Assembly (NCBI RefSeq): GCF_029892485.1
Contig: NZ_JARXVG010000016.1
Span: 1 to 64,000, forward strand
Reading direction: 5' to 3'
DNA length: 64,000 nt
From: Variovorax boronicumulans
Lineage (GTDB): Bacteria; Pseudomonadota; Gammaproteobacteria; Burkholderiales; Burkholderiaceae_C
Under the pieces are notes generated by a model. It saw only the letters and a list, made by a program, of their open reading frames with translations. It was not told the origin of the DNA and ran no database searches. Shown here in pieces: positions 53,564-62,371 of the stretch. A program made the position numbers and the translations under genes. Positions within the stretch are counted from its first letter, which is position 1. Each line of letters starts with the position of its first letter.

Positions 53564-54232
53564 GTGGCACGTCGTACGAAGGAAGAGGCATTGGCCACGC
53601 GGAATCGGTTGCTCGACGCCGCGGAGCTGCTGTTTCAGGCGCAAGGCGTTTCGCAGACTTCGCTGCAGCAGATCGCGCAGCAGGCCGGCGCGACGCGCGG
53701 CGCGATCTACTGGCACTTCAAGGACAAGGCCGACCTCTTCAACGCAATGATGGAGCGCGTCATCCTGCCGCTGGAGGCCGGGCCCAACCGCCAGGCTGCC
53801 GCTGCCGGCGACGATCCCCTGGTCGAGATCGAAGAGGGCATGGTCCACGCGCTCACCCTCATGACCACCGACCCCCAAGTGCGCCGCGTGTTCGACGTGG
53901 CCACCCACAAGGTCGAATACACGCACGACATGGCCTCGGTGCAGCAGCGCCACCTCGATGCGCGCAACGCCTGTGTGGTCGATTTCGAAAAAGCCCTGCG
54001 CCTGGGCGCTCGCCGCGCGGGCATCAAGCTGCCGGTGCCTGGCCATGTCGCGGCGCAGGGCATGCATGCGCTGATCAGCGGCCTCATCCAGAACTGGCTG
54101 CTCGACCCCGAGGCCTTCGACCTGGTGCTGACCGGCCGGCGCACCTTTCGCGTCTATCTGGCGGGGCTCGGTTTCGAGCGGCCGGCGGCCGGAGCGACGG
54201 CCGTGAACGAAGCCGAAACGGCCGTTGCCTGA
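53564..54232 (+). CDS. TetR family repressor of the RND operon (AcrR/TtgR-like)
   Basis: A 222-residue repressor. Helix-turn-helix at ~10-55 (TSLQQIAQQAGATRGAIYWHFKDKADLF in two parts: TSLQQIAQQAGATRG, AIYWHFKDKADLF). The C-terminal domain would bind drugs. GTG at 53564 is preferred because AGGAG lies 5 bases upstream and the product starts ARRTKEEALATRN as in TtgR/AcrR; an ATG at 53501 lies inside the operator. Confidence 0.9.
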   Translation: MARRTKEEALATRNRLLDAAELLFQAQGVSQTSLQQIAQQAGATRGAIYWHFKDKADLFNAMMERVILPLEAGPNRQAAAAGDDPLVEIEEGMVHALTLMTTDPQVRRVFDVATHKVEYTHDMASVQQRHLDARNACVVDFEKALRLGARRAGIKLPVPGHVAAQGMHALISGLIQNWLLDPEAFDLVLTGRRTFRVYLAGLGFERPAAGATAVNEAETAVA

Positions 54233-54275
54233 TAGGCGATAATCTGCGGCTCCGGTCAATTCCGGAGCCTGTCCT

Positions 54276-54350
54276 CTCGCTGTATTTCAACGGATAGAAT
54301 TCGGCCCTCCGAAGGCTGAGATCCAGGTTCGATTCCTGGCGGCGGGACCA
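54276..54350 (+). tRNA. tRNA-Arg (anticodon CCG)
   Basis: A 75-base cloverleaf with encoded CCA. Acceptor CTCGCTG pairs with CGGCGGG through two G-U pairs. T8 and A9, D arm TTTC/GAAT with GG at the expected loop position, anticodon stem CGGCC/GGCTG around loop CTCCGAA (anticodon CCG at 54309-54311), a 4-base variable loop AGAT, and T arm CCAGG/CCTGG with loop TTCGATT. It decodes CGG codons. The unpaired 10-25 pair and C1-G72 are unusual but the fold is complete. Confidence 0.85.
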
Positions 54351-54359
54351 AATACAAGA

Positions 54360-54391
54360 CCGGAAGCCTCCCAAGGGCTTCCGGTTTTTTT
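54360..54391 (+). terminator. Terminator after tRNA-Arg
   Basis: Stem CCGGAAGCC (54360-54368) and GGCTTCCGG (54376-54384), loop TCCCAAG, followed by seven Ts (54385-54391). Strong Rho-independent terminator. Confidence 0.92.
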
Positions 54392-54469
54392 CTTTCTCCT
54401 CCGACTTTCTCCCCGTGACCATTCACCGCGCGCTGGCGTTGCCACCGTGCACATGCAAGATTTCCACCC

Positions 54470-54691
54470 ATGACGGAGTTGACTGATCTGGACGAGGCCA
54501 GCCTGGCAGAACATGCCGCGGAGTGGCGCAGGCGCGCCTTGCGCGGCGAAAAGCAGGCACGCGGCATCGCGCACGCCCTTGAAACCGAGATGCGCCGCCG
54601 CTCCGGCGACACGGTCACCCAGAACGTCGACCTCGACACCCGTCCGCAGGCGCTGCGCCTCGCGCCGCGGCCATGGTGGAAATTCTGGTGA
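54470..54691 (+). CDS. Small conserved-looking hypothetical protein
   Basis: A 73-residue, highly charged helical protein, starting MTELTDLDEASLAEHAAEWR and ending in an aromatic PWWKFW tail. The charged helix plus WWKFW end is a pattern I associate with small proteins of Comamonadaceae. No signal peptide or membrane helix. No good ribosome-binding site is visible, so confidence is moderate. Confidence 0.6.
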   Translation: MTELTDLDEASLAEHAAEWRRRALRGEKQARGIAHALETEMRRRSGDTVTQNVDLDTRPQALRLAPRPWWKFW

Positions 54692-54770
54692 GCGTTCCGC
54701 AACATCGCGCATAGGCGAGCCGATGGCCGGTTAGGTTGCAGGGTTCCACAGACCCTGACACCATGGCCGC

Positions 54771-55499
54771 ATGCCTTACCAACTCCATTACTGGCCCACG
54801 ATCCAGGGCCGCGGTGAATTCGTGCGCCTCGCGCTCGAGGCGGCCGGCGCCGACTATGTCGACGTGGCGCGGTTGCCCGAGTCGGAGGGCGGCGGCGGAT
54901 CCGCGCTGGGCCAGCGGCTCGGCGATCCCGACAATCCGCGTGCCGCCTTTGCACCGCCCTTCCTCGTCGACGGCGATGTGGTGGTCGGCCAGACCGCCGC
55001 GATCCTGCTGTACCTCGGCCCGCGGCTCGGGCTTTCGGGTGTGGGTGAATCCGACGGACTGTGGACACACCAGTTGCAGCTCACCATCGCCGACGCGGTG
55101 GCCGAGGCGCACGACACGCACCATCCGATCTCGACCGGCGCCTACTACGAAGACCAGCGCGATGCCGCCGTGCAGCGTGCGCGCGCCTTCCGCGAAGAGC
55201 GCATCCCCAAGTTTCTGAACTGGTTCGAGCAGGTGCTGCAGCGCAACCCCGCAGGCGACCTGCATCTGGTCGGCGATGTGCTGACCTATGCCGATCTCTC
55301 GCTATTCCAGCTGGTGGACGGCCTGTACTACGCATTCCCGAAAGCCACCGCCCGGGCGCTGGCCCGCACGCCGGCCGTCGAGAAGCTGCATGCCAACATC
55401 AAGCGCCGCCAGCGCGTGCACGAGTACCTGCAGAGCCCGCGCCGCATCGCTTTCAACGAGGACGGGATCTTCAGGCGCTATGCGGAGCTGGACGGTTAG
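54771..55499 (+). CDS. Glutathione S-transferase family protein
   Basis: A 242-residue GST: thioredoxin-like N-terminal domain (YQLHYWPTIQGRGEFVRLALEAAG, here YQLHYWPTIQGRG then EFVRLALEAAG; glutathione-binding GQTAAILLYLG with its Ser/Thr replaced by GQTA) and a helical C-terminal domain (LVGDVLTYADLSLFQLVDGL). Tyr7-like catalytic residue in the YWP region. Substrate unknown. Its stop overlaps the convergent rsmI stop by 4 bases. Confidence 0.88.
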   Translation: MPYQLHYWPTIQGRGEFVRLALEAAGADYVDVARLPESEGGGGSALGQRLGDPDNPRAAFAPPFLVDGDVVVGQTAAILLYLGPRLGLSGVGESDGLWTHQLQLTIADAVAEAHDTHHPISTGAYYEDQRDAAVQRARAFREERIPKFLNWFEQVLQRNPAGDLHLVGDVLTYADLSLFQLVDGLYYAFPKATARALARTPAVEKLHANIKRRQRVHEYLQSPRRIAFNEDGIFRRYAELDG

Positions 55500-56452
55500 T
55501 CGCCCGCCTCGTCGTCGCCGTCATTGCGAATACGCAGCGCCGTCTCGTACAGCGCATTGCGCGGCGAGCCGCTGATCTCGGCGGCCAGCTTCACCGCGGT
55601 CTTCACCGGCAGCTCGGCCAGCAGCAGGCGCAGCACGCGCTCGCCTTCCGCGCCGTCGTCGCCGCTCACTGCGACCGGATGCAGCACCAGCGCGAACTCG
55701 CCGCGGATGCGGTCGCGGTCCGCGCCGAACCAGTCGGGCAGGGCGCTGGCCGCGACCGTCGCGATCTCCTCGAACTGCTTGGTGAGCTCGCGGCCCACGG
55801 TGATGGGGCGTTCGCCCAGCACGGCGAGCGCACGCGCCAGGCTTTCGATACGGTGCGGCGCCTCCAGCAGCACCACGGCGCGCGGTTCCTGCGAGAGCGC
55901 CTGCACGGCGGTGTCGCGCTCGCCCGCCTTGCTCGGCAGGAAGCCCGCGAAGACGAAGGCGCTGCTTGCGTTGCCATCCGCGCCGTCCGCCACGAGCCCG
56001 GCCGCACCGATCAGCGTGGTGACGCTGCTCGCACCCGGCAGCGGCAGCACGCGCTGGCCCGCCGCGCGCACCGCAGCGACGAGTCGCGCGCCGGGGTCGC
56101 TCACGCCGGGCGTGCCGGCGTCGCTCACGTAGGCGATGCGCTCGCCCTGCGCGAGCCGCGCCACCACGGCCTGTGCGGCCTCGGCTTCGTTGTGCTGGTG
56201 CACCGCCAGCAGCCGGGCGCCGGGGCGGTCGATGCCGTAGGCGCGCAGCAGGCTCTGGGTGTGGCGCGTGTCCTCGCAGGCGATCACGTCGACCAGCTGC
56301 AGCACATGCAGCGCGCGCAGCGTGATGTCGGCCAGGTTGCCGATCGGCGTGGCGACCACGTAGAGGGTGCCCTGCGGATAATGCTGCCCACCCGCGGCGT
56401 CGTGCGCGGCCGCGAGGGCGGCGCCGAAAGAAGCAGGTGCGAGTGAAGCCAA
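55496..56452 (-). CDS. rsmI: 16S rRNA (cytidine-1402-2'-O)-methyltransferase RsmI
   Basis: A 318-residue SAM-dependent methyltransferase of the tetrapyrrole-methylase fold. Motifs: GTLYVVATPIGNLADITLRA, VDVIACEDTRHTQSLL, IAYVSDAGTPGVSDPG. It methylates the ribose of C1402 in 16S rRNA. There is no ATG in the right place; TTG at 56452 is chosen because GGAGA lies 6-7 bases upstream. It is divergent from yraN, 48 bases away. Confidence 0.94.
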   Translation of the reverse strand: MASLAPASFGAALAAAHDAAGGQHYPQGTLYVVATPIGNLADITLRALHVLQLVDVIACEDTRHTQSLLRAYGIDRPGARLLAVHQHNEAEAAQAVVARLAQGERIAYVSDAGTPGVSDPGARLVAAVRAAGQRVLPLPGASSVTTLIGAAGLVADGADGNASSAFVFAGFLPSKAGERDTAVQALSQEPRAVVLLEAPHRIESLARALAVLGERPITVGRELTKQFEEIATVAASALPDWFGADRDRIRGEFALVLHPVAVSGDDGAEGERVLRLLLAELPVKTAVKLAAEISGSPRNALYETALRIRNDGDDEAGD

Positions 56453-56500
56453 GGGGTTTCTCCGTGAGAGCGAACGACAAAAAGAAAACGGCAGGGAGCC

Positions 56501-56875
56501 ATGAAGACCACCACAACCAAGCGCCGCGGCGATGCGGCGGAAGACGCCGCGCTCGAGCACCTGCAGGACGCCGGCCTCGTGCTGGTCGCGCGCAATTATC
56601 GAACGCCCGGCCGCGGCGGCGGAGAGATCGACCTGATCATGCGCGATCCGCGCGATCCCGGCGGCGGCACGCTGGTGTTCGTCGAGGTGCGCCAGCGCAG
56701 CGCCGGCACGCATGGCGGCGCGGGCGGCAGCATCACCGGGCTGAAGCAGCGGCGCATCGTGTTCGCCGCGCAGCATTACCTCGCCCGGCTGCGCACGCTG
56801 CCGCCGTGCCGCTTCGATGTGGTGCTGGTCGAGGAGAAAATCACCTGGCTCAAGGCCGCTTTCGATGCGGGCTGA
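56501..56875 (+). CDS. YraN family (UPF0102) nuclease-like protein
   Basis: A 124-residue protein with the PD-(D/E)xK-like pattern of YraN: RGDAAEDAALEHLQ, ARNYRTPGRGGGEIDLIMRD and VFVEVRQRS, supplying the acidic/Glu-x-Arg core. A role in resolving DNA structures is presumed from the fold. Divergent from rsmI, as in many proteobacteria, and followed by the SIS and dolP genes. Confidence 0.92.
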   Translation: MKTTTTKRRGDAAEDAALEHLQDAGLVLVARNYRTPGRGGGEIDLIMRDPRDPGGGTLVFVEVRQRSAGTHGGAGGSITGLKQRRIVFAAQHYLARLRTLPPCRFDVVLVEEKITWLKAAFDAG

Positions 56876-56962
56876 TGCCATCCATCGCGGGAACCGAAGC
56901 CCCGGCTGACAGCTCCACACACGAACGTCTTGTTTCACGACCCCCAGTTATCATCCCGCCCC

Positions 56963-57607
56963 ATGCTCGAGCAACGTATCCAGCAGCACTTCATCGACAG
57001 TGCCGACCTCAAATACCAGACCGGACCGGTCCTCAGCAAACCCATCTCTCAAGCGATGCAGGCCATCCTGGCCTGCGTGACCAGCGGCGGCAAGGTGCTG
57101 GCCTGCGGTGCGGGCGTCTCGGGCCTGCTGGCCACCCAGTTCGCTGCGCACTTCGTCGGCCGCTTCGAGCGCGAGCGCCCCGAGCTGGGCGCCATCGCAC
57201 TGCCCGGCGACGCCACCGACCCGAATGCCGACAGCGCCAATGCCGTCGATGCCGACCGCTTCGCCCGCCAGGTGCGCGCGCTGGGCCAGGCCGGCGACGT
57301 GCTGCTCGCACTGAGCGCCAGCGGACAGTCCGCGGCAGTGCTTGCCGCCGTGCTGGCGGCCCATGAGCGCGACATGACGGTGGTCGCCCTGCTCGGCAAC
57401 GCCGTGTCGGGCCCGCCCGCGGCGCCCGGCGGGGGCAGCAGCGGCACCGGCGGCGTCATCGGCCGCGCGCTGCGCGAAACCGACGTCCAGATCAGCGTGC
57501 CGCACGAGCGTGCGGCGCGCATCCATGAAGTCCACCTGCTCGCGCTGCATTGCCTGTGCGACGGCGTGGATGCCCAGTTACTCGGAGAACAGGAAGCTTC
57601 CTCATGA
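56963..57607 (+). CDS. SIS-domain protein (GmhA/DiaA-like)
   Basis: A 214-residue sugar isomerase-domain protein (LEQRIQQHFIDSADLKYQTG, GGKVLACGAGVSGLLATQFA, LLALSASGQSAAVLAAV, HLLALHCLCDGVD). It may be the sedoheptulose-7-phosphate isomerase GmhA or the DnaA-initiator associating DiaA; the yraN-SIS-dolP order matches E. coli diaA. The SASGQS motif in place of SxSGxS is kept. ATG at 56963 gives the usual N terminus. Stop overlaps dolP (ATGA). Confidence 0.88.
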   Translation: MLEQRIQQHFIDSADLKYQTGPVLSKPISQAMQAILACVTSGGKVLACGAGVSGLLATQFAAHFVGRFERERPELGAIALPGDATDPNADSANAVDADRFARQVRALGQAGDVLLALSASGQSAAVLAAVLAAHERDMTVVALLGNAVSGPPAAPGGGSSGTGGVIGRALRETDVQISVPHERAARIHEVHLLALHCLCDGVDAQLLGEQEASS

Positions 57608-58395
57608 CCATGAAGACCACACCGCCCCAGCGTCTTGCCCTTGCACTCACCCTGGGTGCCGCCCTGGTCGCGGGCCTTTCCGCCTGCGTGCCCCTCGTGG
57701 TGGGCGGTGCCGCGGTCGTGGGCGTGGGCATGGTGGCAACCGACCGCCGCAGCTCCGGTGCCCAGCTCGACGACCAGGGCATCGAACTGCGTGCCGCCGC
57801 CCGCGTGCGCGACATCGCCAACGACCAGATGTACGTAAGCGTCACCAGCTTCAACCGCCAGGTGCTGCTGACCGGCGCGGTGGGCAACGAGGCCGACCGC
57901 CGACGCGTCGAGGACGAGGTGAGCCGCATCACCAACGTGCGTTCCGTGGTGAACGAGCTCACGCTCGGCGCGCCCAGCACCTTCCAGGACCGCTCGAACG
58001 ATCTCTACATCACCGGCAAGGTGAAGGCGTCGCTGCTCGACGCGAAGGACATCTTCGCCAATTCGTTCAAGGTGGTGACCGAGCGCGGCGTGGTCTACCT
58101 GATGGGCATCGCCACGCGGCGCGAGACCGATCGCGCGACCGACATCACGCGCGGCGTGGGCGGTGTGATGAAGGTGGTGCGCGTGGTCGAGGTGGTGAGC
58201 GAGGCCGATCTCGCTGCGAGCCAGGCGGCGAACCAGGCTGCGGCCCAGCGCGGCGGCACGGGCCCTGCACCGGTGAGCAACGCAACGCCCTCGTCGCCTG
58301 CTTCGCCCTCGGGCTCGCGTGTGCCGCTGCCGCCGATGGAGCCGCTGCCCGCACCGGGGCAGCCCGGCAGCGTGACAACGTCGCCGGTGCGCTGA
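57604..58395 (+). CDS. dolP: Dual BON-domain lipoprotein DolP
   Basis: A 263-residue outer-membrane lipoprotein with a signal peptide ending in lipobox LSAC (C28) and two BON domains (~70-140 and ~145-220: LLTGAVGNEADRRRVEDEVS and VVYLMGIATRRETDRATDIT). DolP supports envelope integrity and the BAM complex. The C-terminal Ser/Pro/Ala-rich tail (~225-263) is longer than in E. coli. Coupled to the SIS gene. Confidence 0.93.
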   Translation: MTMKTTPPQRLALALTLGAALVAGLSACVPLVVGGAAVVGVGMVATDRRSSGAQLDDQGIELRAAARVRDIANDQMYVSVTSFNRQVLLTGAVGNEADRRRVEDEVSRITNVRSVVNELTLGAPSTFQDRSNDLYITGKVKASLLDAKDIFANSFKVVTERGVVYLMGIATRRETDRATDITRGVGGVMKVVRVVEVVSEADLAASQAANQAAAQRGGTGPAPVSNATPSSPASPSGSRVPLPPMEPLPAPGQPGSVTTSPVR

Positions 58396-58401
58396 TCGAA
58401 G

Positions 58402-58425
58402 AGGCCCGCTCAGCGGGCCTTTTTC
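58402..58425 (+). terminator. Terminator after dolP
   Basis: Stem AGGCCCGC (58402-58409) and GCGGGCCT (58413-58420), loop TCA, followed by Ts. It ends within the last bases of the convergent dehydrogenase gene. Confidence 0.9.
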
Positions 58426-59338
58426 ATTTGAGCCGGATGATCAGGCTCGAGGTGTCCCAGCGCCTGCCACCGGCCTGCTGCACGTCGGCGTAGAACTGGT
58501 CGACCAGCGCCGTCACCGGCACGCGCGCGCCGTTGCGCTTGGCTTCGTCGAGCACCAGGCCCAGGTCCTTGCGCATCCAGTCGACGGCAAAACCGTAGTC
58601 GAACTTGCCGTCGATCATGGTCTTGCCGCGGTTGTCCATCTGCCAGCTCTGGGCCGCGCCCTTGCCGATGACACCGAGCACGGCCTCCATGTCGAGGCCG
58701 GCGCGCTGGCCGAAGGCAATGGCTTCCGACAGGCCCTGCACCAGGCCCGCGATGGCGATCTGGTTCACCATCTTTGCGAGCTGGCCGGCGCCGCTTTCTC
58801 CCAGCAGCGTGACGGCGCGTGCAAACGCCGCAGCCACCGGCTTGATGCGCTCGAAGGCTGCGGCATCGCCGCCGCACATCACGGTGAGCGCGCCGTTCTG
58901 CGCGCCGGCCTGGCCGCCGGACACCGGGGCATCGATGAAGTGCAGGCCCAGCGCCTGCGCGGCCTTCGACAGCTCGCGCGCCACGTCGGCCGAGGCGGTC
59001 GTGTGGTCGACGAGCACCGCGCCCTTCTTCATGCCGGCGAAGGCGCCGTCGTCGCCCAGCACCACGGAACGCAGGTCCTCGTCGTTGCCGACGCAGCAGA
59101 ACACGATGTCGGCGCCGGCCGCCGCTTCGCGCGGGGTGGCGGCATGGCGGCCCGGCGGGCCGAATTCGGCGGCCCAGGCCTCTGCCTTGGCAGCCGTGCG
59201 GTTGTAGACCGTGACGCTGTGGCCAGCCTTGGCCAGGTGGCCGGCCATCGGCCCGCCCATGACGCCGAGGCCGAGAAATGCCACCGTCTGCGCGGGGACG
59301 GATTCGTAGGTGCGGGTGTTGATGCTGCTCATGGGCAT
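58424..59338 (-). CDS. NAD(P)-dependent beta-hydroxyacid dehydrogenase
   Basis: A 304-residue member of the 3-hydroxyisobutyrate/tartronate semialdehyde reductase family: Rossmann motif VAFLGLGVMGGPMAGHLA (~19-36), VDHTTAS, substrate motif DAPVSGGQAGAQNG and the catalytic lysine in GAGQLAKMVNQIA. It reduces or oxidises small hydroxy acids, for example succinic semialdehyde or tartronate semialdehyde. Start 59338 or 59332 (two codons later) are equally possible; no clear ribosome-binding site. Confidence 0.9.
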   Translation of the reverse strand: MPMSSINTRTYESVPAQTVAFLGLGVMGGPMAGHLAKAGHSVTVYNRTAAKAEAWAAEFGPPGRHAATPREAAAGADIVFCCVGNDEDLRSVVLGDDGAFAGMKKGAVLVDHTTASADVARELSKAAQALGLHFIDAPVSGGQAGAQNGALTVMCGGDAAAFERIKPVAAAFARAVTLLGESGAGQLAKMVNQIAIAGLVQGLSEAIAFGQRAGLDMEAVLGVIGKGAAQSWQMDNRGKTMIDGKFDYGFAVDWMRKDLGLVLDEAKRNGARVPVTALVDQFYADVQQAGGRRWDTSSLIIRLK

Positions 59339-59398
59339 GAGCTTAAAGCCATTCGGCGACAGGGCGCAGCGGGCCCCGGCGCCGTCCCCTCTTCGAAA

Positions 59399-60535
59399 TC
59401 AGACGATCGCGAAGTGCTCCGTGCCCGCTGCCAGGTCGGTGCTGCGCGCACGCTGGCTGTTGAGCTTGATCTGCAGCCGCAGGTCGTTGGCCGAGTCGGC
59501 GTTGCGGATCGCGTCCTCGAAGGTGATCGAATGGCTTTCGAACAGGTCGAACAGCGCCTGGTCGAAGGTCTGCATGCCCAGGTTGCGGCTCTTGCGCATG
59601 ATCTCCTTGATCTCCCCCACCTCGCCCTTGAAGATCAGGTCGGAGATCAGCGGCGTGTTCAGCAGCACCTCGACGGCAGCCACGCGGCCCTGGCCGTCTT
59701 CGGTGGGCACCAGGCGCTGCGAGACCAGCGAGCGCAGGTTCAGCGACAGGTCCATCAGCAGCTGCGCGCGGCGCTCTTCGGGGAAGAAGTTGATGATCCG
59801 GTCCAGCGCCTGGTTGGCGCTGTTGGCGTGCAGCGTGGCCATGCACAGATGCCCGGTTTCGGCGAAGGCCACCGCGTGCTCCATGGTTTCGCGGTCGCGG
59901 ATTTCGCCCATCAGGATCACGTCGGGCGCCTGGCGCAGCGTGTTCTTGAGCGCCGCTTCCCAGCTGTCGGTGTCGATGCCCACTTCGCGCTGCGTGATCA
60001 CGCAGTTCTTGTGCGGGTGCACGAACTCGACCGGGTCTTCCACCGTGACGATGTGGCCGTAGGAGTTTTCGTTGCGCCAGTCGATCATCGCGGCGAGCGT
60101 GGTCGACTTGCCCGAGCCCGTGGCGCCCACCAGGATGGTGAGGCCGCGCTTGGTCATCGACACGTCTTTCAGGATCTGCGGCATGCCCAGGCCGTCGATG
60201 GTGGGCAGCTTGGCGGGAATGGTCCGCAGCACCATGCCGACCTTGCCCTGCTGCACGAAGGCGTTGACGCGAAAGCGCCCGATGCCGGTCGGCGAGATCG
60301 CGAAGTTGCACTCCTTGGTGCGCTCGAAGTCGGCCACCTGCCTGTCGTTCATGACCGAGCGCGTGAGCGCCAGCGTGTGCTGTGCGCCCAGCGCCTGCTG
60401 CGACACCTTGGTGACCTTGCCGTCGACCTTGATCGCGGGCGGGAAGTCGGCGGTGATGAACAGGTCGCTGCCGTTGCGGCTCACCATGAGCTTGAGCAGG
60501 TCGTTGATGAACTGGCTGGCTTGATCGCGTTCCAT
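59399..60535 (-). CDS. pilU: Type IV pilus retraction ATPase PilU
   Basis: A 378-residue PilT-like ATPase. Walker A GATGSGKST is at 137-145, the Walker B region is DVILMGEIRDRET, and the His box is ATLHANSANQALDR. The C-terminal tail (~350-378) is longer than in PilT, as is usual for PilU. It works with PilT in pilus retraction and twitching motility. Follows pilT by 27 bases. Confidence 0.95.
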   Translation of the reverse strand: MERDQASQFINDLLKLMVSRNGSDLFITADFPPAIKVDGKVTKVSQQALGAQHTLALTRSVMNDRQVADFERTKECNFAISPTGIGRFRVNAFVQQGKVGMVLRTIPAKLPTIDGLGMPQILKDVSMTKRGLTILVGATGSGKSTTLAAMIDWRNENSYGHIVTVEDPVEFVHPHKNCVITQREVGIDTDSWEAALKNTLRQAPDVILMGEIRDRETMEHAVAFAETGHLCMATLHANSANQALDRIINFFPEERRAQLLMDLSLNLRSLVSQRLVPTEDGQGRVAAVEVLLNTPLISDLIFKGEVGEIKEIMRKSRNLGMQTFDQALFDLFESHSITFEDAIRNADSANDLRLQIKLNSQRARSTDLAAGTEHFAIV

Positions 60536-60562
60536 GATGTCGGTACTCCGGTGGGCTGTGGA

Positions 60563-61606
60563 TCAGCCGGGGAAATTCTCGGGAATCTTTGCCTTGCCGC
60601 GGGCTTCCGCGGCGGAGATCGTGTTGCGGCGCACCAGCTCCATCAGGTTCTGGTCCAGCGTCTGCATGCCGGAGCCCTGGCCGGTCTGGATGGTGGAGTA
60701 CATCTGCGCCACCTTGGCTTCGCGGATCAGGTTCCGGATGGCCGGCGTGCCCAGCATGATCTCGTGCGCCGCCACGCGGCTCTGGCCGTCCTTGGTCTTG
60801 CACAGCGTCTGCGAAATAACCGCCTGCAGCGACTCCGACAGCATCGCGCGGATCATTTCCTTTTCCTCGCCCGGGAACACGTCGATTATCCGGTCGATGG
60901 TCTTGGCGGCCGACGAGGTGTGCAGCGTGCCGAACACCAGGTGGCCCGTCTCGGCCGCGGTCATCGCGAGGCGAATGGTTTCAAGGTCGCGCAACTCGCC
61001 CACCAGGATGGCGTCCGGGTCTTCGCGCAGGGCAGAGCGCAGCGCGTTCGAGAACGACAGCGTCATCGGGCCCACTTCGCGCTGGTTGATCAGGCACTTC
61101 TTGGATTCGTGCACGAATTCGATCGGGTCTTCCACCGTGAGGATGTGGCCGTACTCGTTTTCGTTGAGGTAGTTCACCATCGCCGCCAGCGTGGTCGACT
61201 TGCCCGAGCCCGTGGGGCCCGTCACCAGTACCAGCCCGCGAGGCTTGAGCGCCAGTTCGCCGAAAATCTTCGGCGCGTTCAGCTGCTCGAGCGTGAGGAT
61301 CTTCGAAGGAATGGTCCGGAACACGGCGGCTGCGCCGCGCGCCTGGTTGAAGGCGTTCACGCGGAAGCGCGCCAGGCCGTCGATCTCGAACGAGAAGTCG
61401 ACCTCCAGGAACTCTTCGTAATGCTTGCGGTGCGTGTCGCTCATGATGTCGTACACCATCGCGTGCACGCCCTTGTGGTCGAGCGCATCGACATTGATGC
61501 GGCGCACGTCGCCGTTCACACGGATCATGGGCGGCAGCCCGGCCGACAAATGCAGGTCGGAGGCTTTGTTCTTGACGCTGAATGCCAGCAGTTGGGTGAT
61601 GTCCAC
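60563..61606 (-). CDS. pilT: Type IV pilus retraction ATPase PilT
   Basis: A 347-residue hexameric ATPase powering pilus retraction. Walker A GPTGSGKST at 130-138, Walker B region DAILVGELRDLETI, His box GTLHTSSAAKTIDR, and C-terminal AIRNLIRE motif. The start is GTG at 61606 (MDITQLLAFSVKNKASDLHL), with GAGGA 5 bases upstream; longer in-frame openings upstream are antisense to yggS. Confidence 0.97.
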   Translation of the reverse strand: MDITQLLAFSVKNKASDLHLSAGLPPMIRVNGDVRRINVDALDHKGVHAMVYDIMSDTHRKHYEEFLEVDFSFEIDGLARFRVNAFNQARGAAAVFRTIPSKILTLEQLNAPKIFGELALKPRGLVLVTGPTGSGKSTTLAAMVNYLNENEYGHILTVEDPIEFVHESKKCLINQREVGPMTLSFSNALRSALREDPDAILVGELRDLETIRLAMTAAETGHLVFGTLHTSSAAKTIDRIIDVFPGEEKEMIRAMLSESLQAVISQTLCKTKDGQSRVAAHEIMLGTPAIRNLIREAKVAQMYSTIQTGQGSGMQTLDQNLMELVRRNTISAAEARGKAKIPENFPG

Positions 61607-61657
61607 GGGGATCCTCGGCTCGAGTTCGGTGACGTTTTGATACGATTTTGGACGATT

Positions 61658-62359
61658 ATGACGATGATTGGCGACGACCTCCAGCAAGTAAAGGCGCGGA
61701 TCGAGGCGGCATGTGTAACGGCCGGCCGCGACCCGGCCGGGGTCCGGCTGCTGGCGGTATCCAAGACCTTCGGGCCGGAGGCGGTGCGCGAGGCGCATGC
61801 GGCGGGCCAGTCGGCCTTCGGCGAGAACTATGTGCAGGAGGGGCTGGACAAGATCGAGGCGCTCGCCGATCTGCGCGCCTCCCTCGAATGGCACTGCATC
61901 GGCCCTCTGCAAAGCAACAAGACGCGGCCGGTGGCCGAGCAGTTCGACTGGGTCCACGGCATCGACCGGCTCAAGATCGCCGAGCGCCTGTCGGCGCAGC
62001 GGCCGGCTCATTTGCCGCCGCTCAATGTATGCCTTCAGGTTAATGTGGACGGCGGCGCGAACAAGTCCGGCGTGCCGCCGGAAGAGGCCGTCGCGCTCGC
62101 CCGTGCTGTGGCGGCGTTGCCACATCTGCGGCTGCGCGGGCTCATGGCGATCCCCGAACCCGCGCCGGATTTCGCGGCGCAGCGCGATCTGTGCCTGCGC
62201 GCGCATGCGGTTTTTGAATCGATAAGAGCGGCGGGCATGGAGCTCGACACGCTGTCGCTCGGCATGAGCGCCGACCTCGAGGCGGCGATCAGCGCGGGCA
62301 GCACGATGGTGCGGGTCGGCACGGCGATCTTCGGCGGCCGGGCCCGAAAGCCCGTCTGA
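61658..62359 (+). CDS. YggS family PLP-homeostasis protein
   Basis: A 233-residue PLP-binding protein of the YggS/PROSC family (fold-type III). PLP lysine is in LLAVSKTFGPEAVREA, with FGENYVQEGLDKI, WHCIGPLQSNKTR and GSTMVRVGTAIFG. It buffers PLP rather than catalysing a reaction. Divergent from pilT with 51 bases between. The first of two nearby ATGs (61658) is used; 61664 is possible. Confidence 0.94.
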   Translation: MTMIGDDLQQVKARIEAACVTAGRDPAGVRLLAVSKTFGPEAVREAHAAGQSAFGENYVQEGLDKIEALADLRASLEWHCIGPLQSNKTRPVAEQFDWVHGIDRLKIAERLSAQRPAHLPPLNVCLQVNVDGGANKSGVPPEEAVALARAVAALPHLRLRGLMAIPEPAPDFAAQRDLCLRAHAVFESIRAAGMELDTLSLGMSADLEAAISAGSTMVRVGTAIFGGRARKPV

Positions 62360-62371
62360 GCAGGCGGCGCC

